A DNA stretch of 64,000 bases from Aliamphritea ceti (GTDB taxonomy: Bacteria; Pseudomonadota; Gammaproteobacteria; Pseudomonadales; Balneatricaceae): contig NZ_AP025282.1 of the NCBI RefSeq assembly GCF_024347215.1, positions 4,650,001 to 4,714,000 on the forward strand. Reading direction: 5' to 3'. This document shows positions 61,712 to 64,000 of the stretch, in pieces (position 1 is the first letter of the stretch; the number at the start of each line of letters is the position of its first letter). The notes beneath the pieces are model-generated. The model made no database searches and was not told the DNA's origin. It saw only the letters and a list, made by a program, of their open reading frames with translations. A program made the position numbers and the translations under genes.

Positions 61712-62620
61712 TTAGCAGCTGTCGGCCTGACCTTCGAGCAACAGCCCTTTTAATGCAGCAGGTGCTGCAAACGAAGAGCCTTTAAGGGTCTTCCAGTAAT
61801 GCTTCGGATACTCCTCATCATATCCATTTCTGGCGCTAAAATCAGACAGCGGAATATCCAGACATCCATCACCATCCAGGTCATAACCAAGAGGCTCTCC
61901 GGTAGCTTTATCCATACGGGTCAGCTGATAAGCCGCCCGGGTACGCATATCAACAAAAGGATTATCCGCAATAAAGTGCTGTAGTTCTGGCTCAATCGAT
62001 CCGACTGTCATCACACCTTCCGCAAACGAAAAAGTATTTACCATGCCACGGCCACCATTTCCTGAGATCGTAAACACAGCGACACCGTCAGCAGCCAGCG
62101 CTTCCAGTGTCAGGATAATCTGATAGGTATAATGCCATTCCGGATATAGCTCGCCCCATTGGCGCACAGTATCTTTATAGTGACGCACCCGACCCAGGCT
62201 CAGCGGCACATCAAAAGCACTGACTAACGTTGAGGACTCCCAGGAAAGCACCAGGGCATCTATCGGCATCGACTTCTGCCGAACCTGAATCTCACGCAGA
62301 CTTAACAGAATTTCCTGCATTGGATGCTGCTGGCCAGACAGCGGATACTGCAAAAAAATAAACCGCGGATCAGCTGCAATTAACCGCACCACATCGCCAT
62401 GGTAATAAGGCTCGTTATAATCATCGTCATCCAGATCAAACATGCCGTACAACAGAATATGCTCATCACGTTCTTCTGAAGTTACAAAACCATTCACCGG
62501 TGGGTAAAACCGGTCAACAATCGCAACCCGAAAAACTTTATTAGCTCCGACAGTCATACTTGGCAGCCCAGCACCAAACAATGCAACAATGACTACCCAG
62601 ACAGAAAAGCACCTGACCAT
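61712..62620 (-). CDS. Compact secreted subtilase-like protein
   Basis: 302 residues with a signal peptide (MVRCFSVWVVIVALFGAGLP, cleavage near VGA-NK). A diverged S8 subtilase core is suggested by four segments in the right order: VFRVAIVDRFYPP (Asp36), YYHGDVVRLIAADP (His74, like HGTHVAGIIA), AVFTISGNGG (oxyanion Asn188, like VVAAGNGG) with VMTVGSIEPE after it, and GSSFAAPAALKG (Ser283, like GTSFAAP). It also has a Ca-binding-like loop DLDGDGCLDIPLSDF at 247-261. GGAG before the ATG at 62620. Whether it is an active protease is open because the sequence around Asp and His is unusual. Confidence 0.62.
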   Translation of the reverse strand: MVRCFSVWVVIVALFGAGLPSMTVGANKVFRVAIVDRFYPPVNGFVTSEERDEHILLYGMFDLDDDDYNEPYYHGDVVRLIAADPRFIFLQYPLSGQQHPMQEILLSLREIQVRQKSMPIDALVLSWESSTLVSAFDVPLSLGRVRHYKDTVRQWGELYPEWHYTYQIILTLEALAADGVAVFTISGNGGRGMVNTFSFAEGVMTVGSIEPELQHFIADNPFVDMRTRAAYQLTRMDKATGEPLGYDLDGDGCLDIPLSDFSARNGYDEEYPKHYWKTLKGSSFAAPAALKGLLLEGQADSC

Positions 62621-62702
62621 AAATGACTCCACACTGGAATTTCCCCTGTGTATCAAAACGATACAAACAACACCCGGTTTGACTTCAGTATAGACAAGAG
62701 AC

Positions 62703-62730
62703 AAAAAAGGCCGCCCAGAGGCAGCCTTTA
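62703..62730 (-). terminator. phnN terminator
   Basis: On the minus strand AAAGGCTGCC-TCT-GGGCGGCCTTTTTT, an imperfect stem with a T run about 45 bp past phnN. Confidence 0.75.
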
Positions 62731-62772
62731 AAAATCAGACAGGGCCGGCAACAACCAGCCCATAATGGAAAA

Positions 62773-63357
62773 TCAGTGGGTCGAATAGCTGGGAGCCACT
62801 TCAGCAGGCGCTAACTCTTCAATTAGCTTAAGTAACTGCGCCACACCGTACTGCACTTCACCGTTGTTATCGATACGGCGGACATCATCCGGCAAGGTAT
62901 CAACAATCTCATCATGCCGCTGTAAACGGGCTTCGATTTCATCTTCCGCCTCACGGCCACGCTTAGTCAGACGCTCGCGTAAAACAGCTGCATCCACATC
63001 CACCAGCACAGGTATCAGATTCGGGTAAGAGTGCATTGCAAAAGGCAGATATTCACGGGAACCGTTCATAACCACATTGATACCGTTTGCCAGCCAGTTT
63101 TCAACTTCAGAGCCGACTGCATAACTGTAACCATGTGAGTACCATTGCATCGCAAACATTCCCATATTCACCCGCATCTCGAATTCATCTTCCGATAAAT
63201 GAATATGATTTTCACCACCGATATTAACCGCCCGGGTAATATAACGGTGGGCAACAAAACAGCCGTGCTGTGGTTTCAGCCGCTGACGACATCCGTCCAG
63301 CAAGCTGTCTTTGCCACTGCCCGAAGCCCCCACCAGATAAAGAAGTTTGCCACGCAT
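62773..63357 (-). CDS. phnN: Ribose 1,5-bisphosphate phosphokinase PhnN
   Basis: ATP-dependent kinase that forms PRPP from ribose 1,5-bisphosphate, normally in the C-P lyase route; guanylate-kinase-like fold. About 194 residues from MRGKLLYLVGASGSGKDSLL, where the Walker A GASGSGKDS is near 9-17. Further family segments are HRYITRAVN, ENHIHLSEDEF, NVVMNGSREYLP and VDAAVLRERLTKRGRE. The frame extends 26 codons upstream; the ATG at 63357 gives the usual N-terminus. No other phn gene is in the window, so it may serve PRPP supply or phosphonate use encoded elsewhere. Confidence 0.9.
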   Translation of the reverse strand: MRGKLLYLVGASGSGKDSLLDGCRQRLKPQHGCFVAHRYITRAVNIGGENHIHLSEDEFEMRVNMGMFAMQWYSHGYSYAVGSEVENWLANGINVVMNGSREYLPFAMHSYPNLIPVLVDVDAAVLRERLTKRGREAEDEIEARLQRHDEIVDTLPDDVRRIDNNGEVQYGVAQLLKLIEELAPAEVAPSYSTH

Positions 63358-63471
63358 GTAGTGTTCTCTGTTCATTAACGAAGACCACAAGAGTAATACG
63401 CCTATAGCAGAAAAACCAGACCATAAAAGCCGCAAATTGAGTAACTTAAGGCGCTATCTGAAGAGAGGTTT

Positions 63472-63509
63472 CGCACAATTTCCGAAATAGGGGTTTCGGA
63501 AATTGTGCG
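63472..63509. repeat. 16-bp perfect inverted repeat with 6-base loop
   Basis: CGCACAATTTCCGAAA (63472-63487), loop TAGGGG, TTTCGGAAATTGTGCG (63494-63509). No T tract on either side. Possibly a repeated extragenic palindrome, a protein-binding site, or an RNA-processing stem between the small membrane gene and phnN. Confidence 0.85.
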
Positions 63510-63568
63510 TGATACAGTTTTACAACTGCAGGCTGAAACAACCTGAACTAACTCTGCACTGCTCCGGA

Positions 63569-63811
63569 TCAGACAAACATTTCCTCATCCAGCCATGCAT
63601 CATGAGACTTTGGCCAACGGGAATTGTGATCTACTTGCCAACGGATCGGATTAGTAGCGGTAACACTACCATTCTGGTCATACTGGCAACCGGTCAGATT
63701 CAGGGGTTGCAGAGTACTGCTGTTCACTGTCACAGCCAGCGCCAGCAGCACAATTGCCGCCAACATACTGACCAGCAGCGAGGCTGGTTGAAGTTTAATG
63801 TCTGGGAACAT
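63569..63811 (-). CDS. Small single-span membrane protein of unknown function
   Basis: 80 residues: N-terminal MFPDIKLQPAS, a transmembrane helix about 11-30 (LLVSMLAAIVLLALAVTV), then a polar 50-residue tail with one Cys (NLTGCQYD) and a Trp-rich region (IRWQVDHNSRWPKSHDAW). The signal is more like an anchor than a lipobox because LTGC lies ten residues past the helix. AGGAGG five bases before the ATG at 63811 fixes the start. That ribosome binding site is one arm of an inverted repeat. No family recognised. Confidence 0.65.
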   Translation of the reverse strand: MFPDIKLQPASLLVSMLAAIVLLALAVTVNSSTLQPLNLTGCQYDQNGSVTATNPIRWQVDHNSRWPKSHDAWLDEEMFV

Positions 63812-63814
63812 AGA

Positions 63815-63842
63815 CACCTCCTATATGGAACGTCAGGAGGTG
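63815..63842 (-). promoter_or_regulatory. Inverted repeat that can mask the ribosome binding site of the small membrane gene
   Basis: CACCTCCT (63815-63822) and AGGAGGTG (63835-63842) with a 12-base loop. On the minus-strand transcript the first arm is the ribosome binding site AGGAGGTG and the other its perfect complement upstream. Confidence 0.5.
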
Positions 63843-64000
63843 ATCAGCAATGGCCGACTACCCGTCAGACGTTCATCATTCCCGATTCACATAGCCACAC
63901 TGTAACTGAATTACCGGTTAATCCGGTGCTTACACAAACCACTGCTAAACAGCAGTCTGTATCAGCTTCAGTTACCGTAGAGAAACGGAAGCGGATTTTA

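Noticed and set aside
63850..63894. 14-codon plus-strand ORF with a perfect AGGAGG
   Set aside because: Too short to call a gene, and its AGGAGG is the mirror arm of the ribosome binding site of the minus-strand gene; mentioned in a finding only.

Overview
The window is chromosomal DNA of moderate GC from a gammaproteobacterium. Gene order and protein character point to a marine member of the Oceanospirillales (Oceanospirillaceae-like); this placement is inference from gene content and no identity search was run. Almost everything is housekeeping or ordinary metabolism. I see no prophage, transposase, integron or CRISPR array.

Region 1-10 kb: the 5' part of a UbiM-like ubiquinone hydroxylase cut by the window edge, a GFA/CENP-V-fold protein, clpB with a heat-shock type promoter, pgeF and rluD overlapping as an operon, and the divergent bamD. 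A secreted molybdopterin-fold protein is then translationally coupled to a membrane GGDEF-EAL protein.

Region 10-31.5 kb: the classical gammaproteobacterial information-processing supercluster on the minus strand. In transcription order it is carA-carB-greA, then (after the divergent yhbY) rlmE-ftsH-folP-glmM-tpiA-secG-tRNA-Leu(GAG)-tRNA-fMet-rimP-nusA-infB-rbfA-truB-rpsO-pnp. It carries internal terminators and leader structures: two tandem terminators between tRNA-fMet and rimP, a long stem in the pnp leader, and a terminator-like hairpin upstream of carA.

Region 31.7-40 kb: a methyl-accepting chemotaxis protein, an SbmA/BacA-type peptide transporter, two tandem secreted trypsin-like proteases, a tRNA operon (Ser-UGA, Asn-GUU, Lys-UUU twice) with a strong promoter, a CvfB-like S1 protein and a thiolase-fold protein. 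The gap at 39.9-40.3 kb holds the most interesting item: a Fur-box promoter, about 150 nt of highly structured non-coding sequence with a C-rich loop, and a strong intrinsic terminator. This is the layout of an iron-regulated small RNA of the RyhB/PrrF functional class.

Region 40.3-49.6 kb: a fused oxidoreductase-SelD selenophosphate synthetase, an exported MsrA-MsrB fusion, a GIY-YIG-like protein with a long tail carrying four copies of a short helical motif, a beta-keto acid cleavage enzyme with a class III aminotransferase and a divergent LysR regulator, and a small secreted protein.

Region 49.8-64 kb: the complete livJHMGF branched-chain amino acid ABC transporter operon, a 66-residue double-CxxC protein, parC-parE-yqiA, an ilvY-type regulator without ilvC beside it, a 4HBT thioesterase, a compact secreted subtilase-like protein, a lone phnN, and a small membrane protein whose ribosome binding site lies in an inverted repeat.
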